35,694 bases of DNA from Enterococcus_G camelliae (GTDB lineage: Bacteria > Bacillota > Bacilli > Lactobacillales > Enterococcaceae): assembly GCF_042685105.1 (NCBI RefSeq), contig NZ_JBHUMO010000071.1:1-35694 (forward strand), written 5' to 3'. Position numbers and translations under genes: made by a program. This document shows, in pieces, positions 17,194 through 25,463 of the stretch; the first letter of the stretch is position 1, and every line of letters begins with the position of its first letter. A model generated the notes under the pieces. It did not search any database, was not told the DNA's origin, and worked only from the letters and a program-made list of their open reading frames with translations.

Positions 17194-17547
17194 ATGTTAC
17201 AAATTATTATTATGGTTGTGTTTTTTGCCGGAATGATGTTTTTTTTCCAACGTTCCCAAAAGAAGCAACAACAACAAAGAGAAGATACACTAAACTCAAT
17301 GCAACCAGGAAGTAAAGTCATTACCATCGGTGGATTACATGGCGTAATCTCTGAAGTAAATGATGACAAAAAAACAGTTACACTGGATTGCGAAGGAATT
17401 TATTTAGAATTTGAACGATCAGCGATTCGTACGGTAACCCCACCAACAACAGAAGAACCAGTTGTTGTAGAAGAAGAAACGACAGTCATTGAAGCGACGC
17501 CAGAAGAAGCATCACCGGTGGATACGGCCAATACAAAAGAAAATTAG
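17194..17547 (+). CDS. yajC: Preprotein translocase subunit YajC
   Basis: A 117-residue single-pass membrane protein of the Sec accessory complex. The N-terminal helix (about residues 2-20, IIIMVVFFAGMMFFF) is followed by the basic RSQKKQQQQRED and the domain core MQPGSKVITIGGLHGVISEV, the YajC signature. The C-terminal 35 residues are low complexity, acidic and Thr/Pro rich, as in many Firmicute homologues. It follows tgt by 65 bp, with AGGTGAAA before the ATG, and is closed by a terminator at 17541. Confidence 0.93.
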   Translation: MLQIIIMVVFFAGMMFFFQRSQKKQQQQREDTLNSMQPGSKVITIGGLHGVISEVNDDKKTVTLDCEGIYLEFERSAIRTVTPPTTEEPVVVEEETTVIEATPEEASPVDTANTKEN

Positions 17548-17567
17548 TCCTAGGGGCTAATTTTTTT
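17541..17567 (+). terminator. Terminator after yajC
   Basis: TTAGTCC pairs with GGGGCTAA over a very short loop and is followed by seven T residues. The stop codon of yajC lies within the left arm. Confidence 0.7.
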
Positions 17568-17579
17568 GTTAAAAAAGAA

Positions 17580-17594
17580 AGTGAAAAAAATCAC
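17580..17594. promoter_or_regulatory. CRP/FNR-type half-site palindrome upstream of adhE
   Basis: AGTGA, six bases, TCACA matches the CRP/FNR-family spacing TGTGA-N6-TCACA with one deviation. It lies about 10 bp upstream of the -35 element of adhE, a position suited to activation. The binding protein is unknown; chance occurrence is possible in AT-rich DNA. Confidence 0.4.
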
Positions 17595-17603
17595 ATAATT
17601 CTA

Positions 17604-17654
17604 TTTACAAAGAATAAAAAATATTGTACACTTTACTTGTGAATAAATTAACAA
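17604..17654 (+). promoter_or_regulatory. adhE promoter with Rex operator
   Basis: TTTACA (17604-17609), 17 bp, TACACT (17627-17632) forms the promoter. Immediately downstream, across the transcription start, is TTGTGAATAAATTAACAA (17637-17654), which matches the Rex consensus TTGTGAA-N4-TTCACAA at all but one base. Rex is the NADH-sensing repressor that controls adhE in many Firmicutes, so repression is expected when NAD+/NADH is high. Confidence 0.85.
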
Positions 17655-17682
17655 TGTTAAGAAGGATTAGGAGGAACGAGAT

Positions 17683-20280
17683 ATGGCGAAAACAAAAGAA
17701 GAAAAAGCAACGGGAACCATTGATGTTTCAGTAATGATTGACAAATTAGCAGCACAAGGGAATGAAGCATTGAAAGCAATGGCCGATTTTGATCAAGAAA
17801 AAGTTGACCACATTGTGCATGAAATGGCAATGGCTGCCTTAGATAAACACATGTATTTAGCAAAAATGGCTGTAGATGAAACAGGTCGTGGAATCTATGA
17901 AGACAAAGCGATAAAAAATATGTATGCCTCAGAATATATCTGGCATTCAATCAAACACGACAAAACCGTGGGTGTCATCAATGAAGACAAACAAAAAGGA
18001 TTAATTGAAATTGCAGAACCTGTTGGTGTAGTTTGTGGGGTAACACCAACGACGAACCCAACATCGACAACTATTTTTAAAGCAATGATTGCGTTAAAAA
18101 CGCGTAACCCAATTGTATTTGCTTTCCATCCAAGTGCGCAAAAATGTTCTGCTGAAGCCGCGCGAATTGTTCGAGATGCCGCGATTGCAGCCGGTGCTCC
18201 TGAAAACTGTGTTCAATGGATTGAATACCCATCAATTGAAGCAACGCAAGGATTGATGAATCACCCAGGGATTGCTATTGTATTAGCAACCGGTGGCTCA
18301 GGTATGGTTAAATCTGCTTATTCAACAGGCAAACCAGCATTAGGCGTAGGACCAGGAAATGTGCCGTCTTATATTGAAAAAACTGCGAAACTAAAACGCG
18401 CAGTGAATGACTTAATTGTATCAAAAACGTTTGATAATGGCATGATTTGTGCGTCTGAACAAGCAGTGATTGTCGACAAAGAAGTTTACGCTGCTGTAAA
18501 AGCAGAATTCCAAGCACATCAAGTATACTTCGTAAAACCAAATGAATTGCAAAAATTAGAAGATGCTGTCATGAATGAAGGAAAATATGCAGTGAATCCA
18601 GCAATTGTTGGTCATTCAGCAGAAGAGATTGCTTCTTTAGCTGGTATCGAAGTACCAAAAGGAACCAAACTATTGATTGCTGAATTAGCAGGCGTAGGAC
18701 CAGATTATCCACTATCACGTGAAAAATTATCACCAGTATTAGCAATGATCAAAGCTAATTCAACCGAACAAGGTTTTGAATTGTGTGAAGGCATGTTAGA
18801 TCTTGGTGGATTGGGACATACTGCTGTTATTCATACCGAAGATGAAGCATTACAAGTGAAATTCGGTTTACGAATGAAAGCTTGTCGTATCTTAGTTAAT
18901 ACACCATCAGCTGAAGGTGGAATTGGGAATATCTACAATGAAATGATTCCATCATTAACACTTGGTTGTGGTTCATATGGTAAGAATTCAGTTTCTCGAA
19001 ATGTGTCTGCAGTGAACTTAATCAATGTCAAAACAGTAGCGAAACGGAGAAATAACATGCAATGGTTTAAACTTCCTTCAAAAATTTACTTTGAAAAAAA
19101 TTCATTGTTGTACCTTGAAAAAATGGAAAATGTTGAACGTGTCATGATTGTTTGTGACCCAGGTATGGTTCAATTTGGATATGCCGATACTGTTCGTGAA
19201 GTATTAGCACGTCGTTCAAATAATGTAAAAATTGAAGTATTCTCAGATGTTGAGCCAAACCCATCAACAAATACAGTTTATGCTGGAACCAAAATGATGG
19301 TTGATTTTAAACCAGACACAGTGATTGCACTGGGTGGTGGATCTGCAATGGATGCAGCCAAAGGAATGTGGATGTTTTATGAGCACCCAGACACTTCTTT
19401 CTTTGGTGCCAAACAAAAATTCTTGGATATTCGCAAACGGACGTACAAAATTGACAAACCTGAAAAAACACAGTTTGTTTGTATTCCAACAACTTCTGGT
19501 ACAGGATCTGAAGTAACTCCATTTGCCGTTATCACAGATAGTGAAACACACGTTAAATACCCATTGGCTGACTATGCATTAACACCAGATGTGGCAATTG
19601 TCGATCCTCAATTCGTATTGTCTGTACCAGCATCAGTTACAGCAGATACCGGAATGGATGTTTTGACGCATGCGATTGAATCGTATGTATCAGTCATGGC
19701 TTCAGACTACACACGTGGGTTGAGCTTACAAGCGATTCGCATTGTATTTGATTACTTAGAAAAATCAACGAAGACACCTGACATGGAATCACGCGAAAAA
19801 ATGCATAACGCTTCAACAATGGCTGGGATGGCATTTGCCAATGCCTTTCTAGGAATTTCTCACTCAATCGCACACAAGATTGGTGGCGAATATGGCATTC
19901 CTCATGGACGTACGAACGCTATCTTGTTACCACATGTTATTCGCTACAATGCGAAGGATCCACAAAAACATGCAATGTTCCCTAAATACGATTACTTCCG
20001 TGCAGATACAGACTATGCAGATATTGCAAGATTCCTAGGTTTGAAAGGTAAAACAACTGAAGAACTAGTGGAAGCCTTGGCTCAAGCAGTTTATGACTTA
20101 GGTGTAACGGTTGGAATTAACATGAATCTAAAAGCACAAGGCGTAACACAAGAAATTTTAGATAACACTGTTGATCGTATGGCTGAATTAGCATATGAAG
20201 ACCAATGTACAACTGCTAATCCAAAAGAACCGCTGATTTCTGAATTAAAACAAATTATCTTGGATGCATACGAAGGCTAA
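17683..20280 (+). CDS. adhE: Bifunctional acetaldehyde-CoA/alcohol dehydrogenase AdhE
   Basis: An 865-residue fermentation enzyme reducing acetyl-CoA to acetaldehyde and then ethanol, regenerating two NAD+. The N-terminal aldehyde dehydrogenase half includes GVTPTTNPTSTTIFK, GGSGMVKSAYSTGKPALGVG and the catalytic Cys256 in DNGMICASEQ. The linker runs to about residue 450. The iron-dependent alcohol dehydrogenase half has GGGSAMDAAKGMW, TTSGTGSEVTPFAV and the metal-binding histidine region SHSIAHKIGG...GIPHGRTNA. Both halves look intact and the length is standard. AGGAGG precedes the ATG. A Rex operator at the promoter indicates redox control. Monocistronic, with terminator at 20313. These proteins assemble into spirosome filaments in other bacteria. 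Confidence 0.97.
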   Translation: MAKTKEEKATGTIDVSVMIDKLAAQGNEALKAMADFDQEKVDHIVHEMAMAALDKHMYLAKMAVDETGRGIYEDKAIKNMYASEYIWHSIKHDKTVGVINEDKQKGLIEIAEPVGVVCGVTPTTNPTSTTIFKAMIALKTRNPIVFAFHPSAQKCSAEAARIVRDAAIAAGAPENCVQWIEYPSIEATQGLMNHPGIAIVLATGGSGMVKSAYSTGKPALGVGPGNVPSYIEKTAKLKRAVNDLIVSKTFDNGMICASEQAVIVDKEVYAAVKAEFQAHQVYFVKPNELQKLEDAVMNEGKYAVNPAIVGHSAEEIASLAGIEVPKGTKLLIAELAGVGPDYPLSREKLSPVLAMIKANSTEQGFELCEGMLDLGGLGHTAVIHTEDEALQVKFGLRMKACRILVNTPSAEGGIGNIYNEMIPSLTLGCGSYGKNSVSRNVSAVNLINVKTVAKRRNNMQWFKLPSKIYFEKNSLLYLEKMENVERVMIVCDPGMVQFGYADTVREVLARRSNNVKIEVFSDVEPNPSTNTVYAGTKMMVDFKPDTVIALGGGSAMDAAKGMWMFYEHPDTSFFGAKQKFLDIRKRTYKIDKPEKTQFVCIPTTSGTGSEVTPFAVITDSETHVKYPLADYALTPDVAIVDPQFVLSVPASVTADTGMDVLTHAIESYVSVMASDYTRGLSLQAIRIVFDYLEKSTKTPDMESREKMHNASTMAGMAFANAFLGISHSIAHKIGGEYGIPHGRTNAILLPHVIRYNAKDPQKHAMFPKYDYFRADTDYADIARFLGLKGKTTEELVEALAQAVYDLGVTVGINMNLKAQGVTQEILDNTVDRMAELAYEDQCTTANPKEPLISELKQIILDAYEG

Positions 20281-20312
20281 TTCTCGCTAACTACGAAAGA
20301 AACCTAATCCGA

Positions 20313-20357
20313 ACACTGCAGAGACGCTTGTGAATCTAGCTTCTGCAGTGTTTTTTT
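20313..20357 (+). terminator. Terminator after adhE
   Basis: ACACTGCAGA (20313-20322) pairs perfectly with TCTGCAGTGT (20342-20351), followed by T7. Confidence 0.9.
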
Positions 20358-20470
20358 GATGCCTAGATACGCATAGGGAGCAACCAATTGGATTTTTGCT
20401 TAAAAATGAGGATAGACCTTCATTTTCGATTGCGTTATGATACTAAGTAGGAACAGAGAGGAGTGCAATC

Positions 20471-20947
20471 ATGGCAGAAGGATCACCTATTTTGGATAGC
20501 TTAGCGATGAACCAGCATTTAAAAAAAATCCAAGAAGGCTATAGTCAAAAGTCGCAATGGATGAAAAATGAACAAATCCAGACATTTGTGTTTGACTTGC
20601 GAGATTATATAGAAGCTGTGAACATGCTAGTAGATATTATTCCAAAAGAGCAAGCAGAGCAGTTGAAGAGTAGTGTAGAACCACTCGAAAACACGACAAT
20701 CAGTTATCTTTTAGCCAATCAAAATAAGTCTTTACGGTTGGTATTGCAACAATTGCAGGAACAAGCAACCGATACTGGAGAAGCACGTCGATTCAGGGCT
20801 GGTCTTCAAGGAGTCATCGAATTGAATCAATTAATGCTTCAAGATACAAAGCGTTTTGAACAAGAAATTGCAAATGAATCGCTAAAAAACGAAGAACAAC
20901 AAGTGGAAAAAAAGCATTTGCTGCAACGAATATTTGGAAAAAAATAG
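20471..20947 (+). CDS. Uncharacterised helical protein
   Basis: A 158-residue soluble protein I do not recognise. There is no signal peptide or membrane helix. Composition (high Gln, Glu, Leu, Lys) and heptad spacing suggest an all-helical, coiled-coil fold, ending in the basic KKHLLQRIFGKK. That C-terminal amphipathic stretch could touch a membrane or nucleic acid, which is speculation. Start ATG 20471 has GAGAGGAG just upstream. It is a single gene between two strong terminators and convergent with the two-component kinase gene, so context gives no functional hint. Confidence 0.8.
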   Translation: MAEGSPILDSLAMNQHLKKIQEGYSQKSQWMKNEQIQTFVFDLRDYIEAVNMLVDIIPKEQAEQLKSSVEPLENTTISYLLANQNKSLRLVLQQLQEQATDTGEARRFRAGLQGVIELNQLMLQDTKRFEQEIANESLKNEEQQVEKKHLLQRIFGKK

Positions 20948-20962
20948 ACTGGGTAACTAAAG

Positions 20963-21002
20963 AAACCGCCACCGAAAAAAATTTTTGGGTGGCGGTTTTT
21001 TT
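20963..21002. terminator. Terminator between 20471 gene and histidine kinase
   Basis: AAACCGCCACC (20963-20973) pairs with GGTGGCGGTTT (20988-20998), followed by T residues. An A-rich flank is weaker on the other side, so it mainly serves the plus strand but may help the convergent kinase transcript. Confidence 0.88.
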
Positions 21003-21020
21003 CAAAATAGTTGAATGATT

Positions 21021-22382
21021 TTAATTATTTTTTTTCTTAGATAATGCTTCTTTCAAGGCATGTTTCGGAAGTTTGACCTGAAAGCAAACACCTTTTGGCT
21101 GGACGTCTTTAATCAAAATCGTCCCTCTGTGTTCTGTGACAATCTGTTTGGCAATGGCAAGGCCTAACCCATATCCTCCAGTTTCTTTGGATCGCGAGCG
21201 ATCTTCCCGATAAAAACGATCAAAAATGTGTTTCTTATCGTCATCAGAAATGGATGGGCCAGTATTTTGCACGTCAATTTGCCACTCTTTTGCGTGTAAG
21301 GTGCTGATGAGTTTGACAGTATCACCTGAGTTGGTGTATTTCAAGGCGTTATCCAATAAGATCACCATGACTTGATGGATTTTTTTCTCATCGAAAATCC
21401 ACGTAGCATCGGATGAAACCGTGGATTCATATAAAAATACTTTCTGATCCAACTGGGCCATTTCTTGGAACGGTTTGACTAACTCTTGCAAGAAAGGCTG
21501 TATAAAAATCTGCTCTGCATGCAATGTTTGTTGGTTTGAATCATTGCGTGCAATCACCAATAAATCATTCGTCAGACCCGTTAAGCGTCTTGTTTCGGTC
21601 AATGCTTGGGCGATACTTTCTGATTCATCAATAATGGTGTGAGTTGGCTTGGTAAACAAATGTTGCAAACTATTCTGGATGATAGTTAAAGGCGTTCGCA
21701 ACTCATGGGAAGCATTTTCTACAAATTCTTGTTGCTGTTTCCAAGAGGCCAAAATAGGTTTCATGGAAAGGCTAGACAGATAGTAACTAACACCAATTGA
21801 GAGAAACCAAAAAAGAACCATGCAAAGAATCAAAATGACTTGAAAGTTTGCCATCGCTGAGCGAATTTGATTGGTATTGGCTAAAACTTGAATGTATGCG
21901 ACATCTTCGTTGGCAGTACTCGTATTCTTAAGTGTAATGGAATGGAAAGCGGCTGTGTTTTCTGAGGCTGTATCCTGTATTTCGATTGAATCAATGGTAT
22001 CCAATGAGTTGGGATTTAAGGATAAATTTTGGAACTGCGTGAATCGTCCCCCCAGAGTATCGGTGTTTAAAATTTCTCCCTCTTTTGACCAAAGAATGAC
22101 TTGAGTATTAAAATTGTTGCTCATTCCACCACGGAAAGGAGTAGCTGCGCCGTTCATCCGATTATTATAGGAAGGATCGTGTTGCTCATAACGCTCTAGT
22201 TCCAGTTGAACAATTGGCGAGCGTAAAGTCGTTGCTTTTAAAATGTCATCTGTTTCACGATAGGCAGAAAGATTCAAAACATTGAGGACAATTAAGCCCA
22301 GGGCAAAAAAGATGCAGGCGAATGCGAAGACATTCATAAAGAAAAAGCGAATGCGGTGTTTTTTCGATAGCTCTTTATTCAT
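21021..22382 (-). CDS. Sensor histidine kinase of a two-component system
   Basis: A 453-residue membrane kinase. TM1 (about 12-36) and TM2 (about 181-203) bracket an extracytoplasmic sensor of about 145 residues with no obvious named domain. HisKA follows with ENASHELRTPL (phosphoacceptor His226), then the N box (LLDNALKYTNSGD), the F box IFDRFYR and G2 GGYGLGLAIAK. The G1 box reads NTGPSI instead of DxGxG, a variant seen in some Firmicute kinases. The ATG overlaps the response regulator stop by 8 bp, so the pair is co-translated. Signal unknown. Specific assignment to a studied enterococcal system cannot be made from sequence alone. Confidence 0.93.
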   Translation of the reverse strand: MNKELSKKHRIRFFFMNVFAFACIFFALGLIVLNVLNLSAYRETDDILKATTLRSPIVQLELERYEQHDPSYNNRMNGAATPFRGGMSNNFNTQVILWSKEGEILNTDTLGGRFTQFQNLSLNPNSLDTIDSIEIQDTASENTAAFHSITLKNTSTANEDVAYIQVLANTNQIRSAMANFQVILILCMVLFWFLSIGVSYYLSSLSMKPILASWKQQQEFVENASHELRTPLTIIQNSLQHLFTKPTHTIIDESESIAQALTETRRLTGLTNDLLVIARNDSNQQTLHAEQIFIQPFLQELVKPFQEMAQLDQKVFLYESTVSSDATWIFDEKKIHQVMVILLDNALKYTNSGDTVKLISTLHAKEWQIDVQNTGPSISDDDKKHIFDRFYREDRSRSKETGGYGLGLAIAKQIVTEHRGTILIKDVQPKGVCFQVKLPKHALKEALSKKKNN

Positions 22383-23061
22383 TGGGATTCTCTCCTACCA
22401 ACATGTAGCCGACATTTCGCAGAGTTTGTAATTCTTTATCGATACCCGTTGGACGTAAATGTTTGCGCAAATTACTAATGTATACTTCGACAACCGTTAA
22501 AGTAGTTGAAGAATCAAATCCCCATATCCGATCAAATATTTGTTCTTTGGTTAAAATGACACGTTGGTTTTGAATAAAATAGACAAGTAATTCGAATTCT
22601 TTGCCTTGAATTGGCAGAATCTCATCTTGGTAAGTCACTTCTTTGGTATTGAAAGAACAAGTTAGGTTGCCATAGGTTAATGTATTTTCATCGAACAACC
22701 CCAAGGATCGGCGGAGCAAAGATTTCACCCGCATAATCAATTCTTCTCGATAGAAGGGTTTGGTTAAATAATCATCGGCACCTTTCTCAAATCCTGTGAT
22801 TTTGTCTTCTAAACTATCTTTGGCTGTCAATATCAAAACAGGAGTTTGGATGTTTTGTTTGCGGGCTTTTGCAAGAACTTCATAGCCATTCATTTCAGGT
22901 AACATTAAGTCCAAAATGACCAAATCATAAATGTTCGATTCTAACTCAAATAGTCCCTCACTACCTGTATGAACTAAAGTTACCTCACCAAGGGATTCAA
23001 TAATTTCTAGTATATTTTCAGATAAAACAACATCATCTTCTACGACCAATAATTTAATCAA
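22375..23061 (-). CDS. OmpR/PhoB-family response regulator
   Basis: A 228-residue DNA-binding regulator paired with the kinase at 21021. Receiver domain: acidic pocket VVEDD (residues 6-10), phosphoacceptor Asp51 in VILDLMLPEMNG, Thr in LILTAKDS and KPF. C-terminal winged helix: QGKEFELLVYFIQNQ, RIWGFDS and VEVYISNLRKHL. The frame is open 23 codons further upstream, but those residues are not family-like. I choose TTG at 23061, with GGAGAGG 8 bases before it, because the protein then begins MIKLLVVEDD. A -10 TACAAT is visible near 23090, with a weak -35. The direct repeat TAAC spaced 10 bp (around 23101-23116) could be an OmpR-type autoregulation site. Confidence 0.92.
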   Translation of the reverse strand: MIKLLVVEDDVVLSENILEIIESLGEVTLVHTGSEGLFELESNIYDLVILDLMLPEMNGYEVLAKARKQNIQTPVLILTAKDSLEDKITGFEKGADDYLTKPFYREELIMRVKSLLRRSLGLFDENTLTYGNLTCSFNTKEVTYQDEILPIQGKEFELLVYFIQNQRVILTKEQIFDRIWGFDSSTTLTVVEVYISNLRKHLRPTGIDKELQTLRNVGYMLVGENPNE

Positions 23062-23156
23062 TGCCTTCACCTCTCCCGTATTTAGTAAATTGTACCATGG
23101 GTAACTAAAGATAACCTTAAAAAATAGCATAGTTGTCTTTGATAAAAAAATGCGAC

Positions 23157-23287
23157 ATCAGTCATTCAACAAACGGATTTTCCAAAAAAGGAGCGTACTA
23201 CTTGGGTACGTCAGTCCTCATCATAGCTTCACCAAGTTCGGTGAATAGCATCTATGTTGATTGGATAGTTCGTTTGTTATTTCTGAT
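23157..23287 (-). ncRNA. Branched structured element between fni and the response regulator
   Basis: Nested and side-by-side inverted repeats: ATCAG / CTGAT (23157-23161 / 23283-23287) and AACAAACG / CGTTTGTT (23168-23175 / 23271-23278) form an outer stem. Inside are the hairpins CGTAC / GTACG (23194-23198 / 23206-23210) and TTCACC / GGTGAA (near 23228-23244), the latter nested in CATAG / CTATG. On the minus strand a run of seven T follows six bases after the outer stem. It could be the terminator of the mevalonate operon, a leader of the two-component genes, an independent small RNA, or a palindromic insertion. I do not recognise the family. Confidence 0.45.
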
Positions 23288-23322
23288 CTCACATTTTTTA
23301 TCATGACATATTGAAGGCTGGG

Positions 23323-24384
23323 CTAATGGGTATCATAAAAAGATTTGCGAAAGCTATAGCTATCGAGCGCAATTCTCCGTGCATCACACCAATCACGAAC
23401 CGGACCGGTGAAGAATAACGGGACTGCACGAGTATGGAGAGTTGTTTTGCTTCCCGTCATTGCGTAGAGAGTGGTTAATTCTGCTTGCCACTGTTGAATG
23501 AGAGCGACGGTTTCGTCAACGCCCTTAACAAGCAAATGATTGAGAATTGTTCCTGAAAGGCCAACAGCACTAGCACCTAAGCACAAAGCTTTGAAAATAT
23601 CGTAGGCATTGCGTATCCCACCAGAAGCGATGTATTCGTAGGGATAGGGAACTTCATTTGCTTCTAACAACGATTGTACCGTTGAAACACCATAATTATC
23701 CAAATAGCCATACTCCCTTTTTTTGCGACGAGCATTTTCAATCTGGGTAAAACTTGTGCCTCCTTGGCCTGAGACATCCACACACGTTACTCCACAATTA
23801 ATGAGTTGCTGAATGGTTTCACGAGTCATCCCAAAACCGACTTCTTTTACAATGACAGGCACAGAAAGCGTGTCAACTATTTTGGCAATGTCTTCTAACC
23901 AATAACGAAAATCACGGTCACCTTCTGGCATGACTAACTCTTGTGGTGCATTTACATGAATTTGCAAAGCATTTGCTTCAAGTAAATCGACAGCTCGTTG
24001 TGCTTGATCAAGCGTGCTGCCAGCCCCCACATTAGCAAAAATGATCCCGTTAGGATTGGTTTTTCTCACAATGGTAAAGCTTTCTTGGACGGAAGGGTCT
24101 TTCAGCGCAATGGAAACGGAACCTGTGGCCATTGCTAATGAAGTTTCACGAGCAAGAATAGCAAGTTGTTCGTTCAATTGTTTTGTTTTTTCGCTTCCAC
24201 CGGTCATGGCATTAATAAAGAAGGGACTGGTTAGTGAGAGTTTGGCCAGCTTGGAAGCAATGGAGATTTCTTCCGTTGCCACTTGAGGAAATGAACGATG
24301 GATGACATGGACATGGTCAAAGTCAGTTGAACGCTGTTTATGAAAGGCTTTGGCTAAAGAAACATGCTCATCTTTACGGTTCAT
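23323..24384 (-). CDS. fni: Type 2 isopentenyl-diphosphate delta-isomerase
   Basis: A 353-residue FMN- and NADPH-dependent isomerase interconverting IPP and DMAPP, the last step of this operon. MNRKDEHVSLA at the N-terminus, FINAMTGGSEKT (flavin loop), HVNAPQELVMPEGDRDF, VIVKEVGFGM, DVSGQGGTSF and the phosphate-binding IASGGIRNAYDIFKALCLGA are the Idi-2 signatures. Its ATG overlaps the mvaK2 stop by 4 bp (ATGA), so translation is coupled. It is unrelated to the type 1 enzyme of E. coli. Confidence 0.96.
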   Translation of the reverse strand: MNRKDEHVSLAKAFHKQRSTDFDHVHVIHRSFPQVATEEISIASKLAKLSLTSPFFINAMTGGSEKTKQLNEQLAILARETSLAMATGSVSIALKDPSVQESFTIVRKTNPNGIIFANVGAGSTLDQAQRAVDLLEANALQIHVNAPQELVMPEGDRDFRYWLEDIAKIVDTLSVPVIVKEVGFGMTRETIQQLINCGVTCVDVSGQGGTSFTQIENARRKKREYGYLDNYGVSTVQSLLEANEVPYPYEYIASGGIRNAYDIFKALCLGASAVGLSGTILNHLLVKGVDETVALIQQWQAELTTLYAMTGSKTTLHTRAVPLFFTGPVRDWCDARRIALDSYSFRKSFYDTH

Positions 24385-25463
24385 TTTTTTCCTCCTCGGT
24401 AGTGGTAAACATGGAGCGGCAATGGGGTGATATCAGCTTTTTCCCAGGCACTCATTAGCGGTAAGATGCCCGTTCGTTGATCAGCAATGACAATCCCACA
24501 GTCGCCGCCACCTGCTCCGGATGATTTGGCAGCACCTCCACACGAAATGGCTAACTGACAAAGCTTTTCAAGAGAAGGCGTTTCAATGACAACTCCAGTG
24601 ATTTGGGCAAGGGTGGCTAATAATTCCCGATTTTTTAAAATCATTTTCTTAATTGTTGGCACATCTTCTTCCATAAAGGCATCAATCAAGGTTTGAACAC
24701 ATTCTTTGCTATCATCCAAAAATTGCTGATATAGTTTTTGTTTTTCTCCGCGTGATTGAGACACTTGATCGACCAAGTCGGAAGTTGAAGCAGGGCTTCC
24801 CGTCCAGCCGATTAAAAGACGCAAATTTTTTGGTGTATGTAAAGGCTGAATGGTTAACATCGGCCAAGGTTCTGTCAGTAAATGGCTAATGGGCCATTTT
24901 TCTTGTTTATCTAGTACCCATTTATGATCAAACGTTGAGAAAGCAATCCAACCACCATATGAGCTTGCGGCGATATCTCCACAGGATCCGTTTCCTTGAA
25001 CAGCTAAATGAGCCAGAGCCGAAATCTTGAAGATGGTCAATTGATCCATTTCTAAATCATAGAATAAATTAAGTGCTTTGACGGTTGCTACTGTAACGGC
25101 ACCACTGGACCCTAAACCATATTTACGACCATTGGAGTTATCTAGTTCACTCGTTACTTTCAGGTCATAAAAGGCAAGCAAGCGCCCTTTTTCAGCTGCA
25201 TATTTTTCCGTCAATCGAATGGCTTCCAAAATATAATGAAAAGGATTTTCCCGATGGTCTAAAACCAACTCACCATTCCGCCGAGTCCAACGAATGGGTA
25301 AGTCGCTATATTGTTGAGAATGAATGGTACCATTCTTGGTAGCATTTTCGATTTTTACGGTAATAAATTGATCAACAGCTACAATAATCGCAGGATACCC
25401 TGGCTCGACAACTGCATACTCACCGGCAATGTACAATTTCCCTGGGGCAGATACTTCAATCAT
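24381..25463 (-). CDS. mvaK2: Phosphomevalonate kinase
   Basis: A 360-residue GHMP-superfamily kinase that phosphorylates mevalonate 5-phosphate to the diphosphate. The N-terminus VSAPGKLYIAGEYAVV, the ATP loop KYGLGSSGAVTVATVKA, GSCGDIAASSYGGW and the C-terminal GGAAKSSGAGGGDCGIV are diagnostic. The frame is open for 54 codons upstream inside mvaD, but the real start is ATG 25463, which overlaps the mvaD TGA by 4 bp and begins the family motif at once. Third gene of the operon mvk-mvaD-mvaK2-fni. Confidence 0.95.
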   Translation of the reverse strand: MIEVSAPGKLYIAGEYAVVEPGYPAIIVAVDQFITVKIENATKNGTIHSQQYSDLPIRWTRRNGELVLDHRENPFHYILEAIRLTEKYAAEKGRLLAFYDLKVTSELDNSNGRKYGLGSSGAVTVATVKALNLFYDLEMDQLTIFKISALAHLAVQGNGSCGDIAASSYGGWIAFSTFDHKWVLDKQEKWPISHLLTEPWPMLTIQPLHTPKNLRLLIGWTGSPASTSDLVDQVSQSRGEKQKLYQQFLDDSKECVQTLIDAFMEEDVPTIKKMILKNRELLATLAQITGVVIETPSLEKLCQLAISCGGAAKSSGAGGGDCGIVIADQRTGILPLMSAWEKADITPLPLHVYHYRGGKK

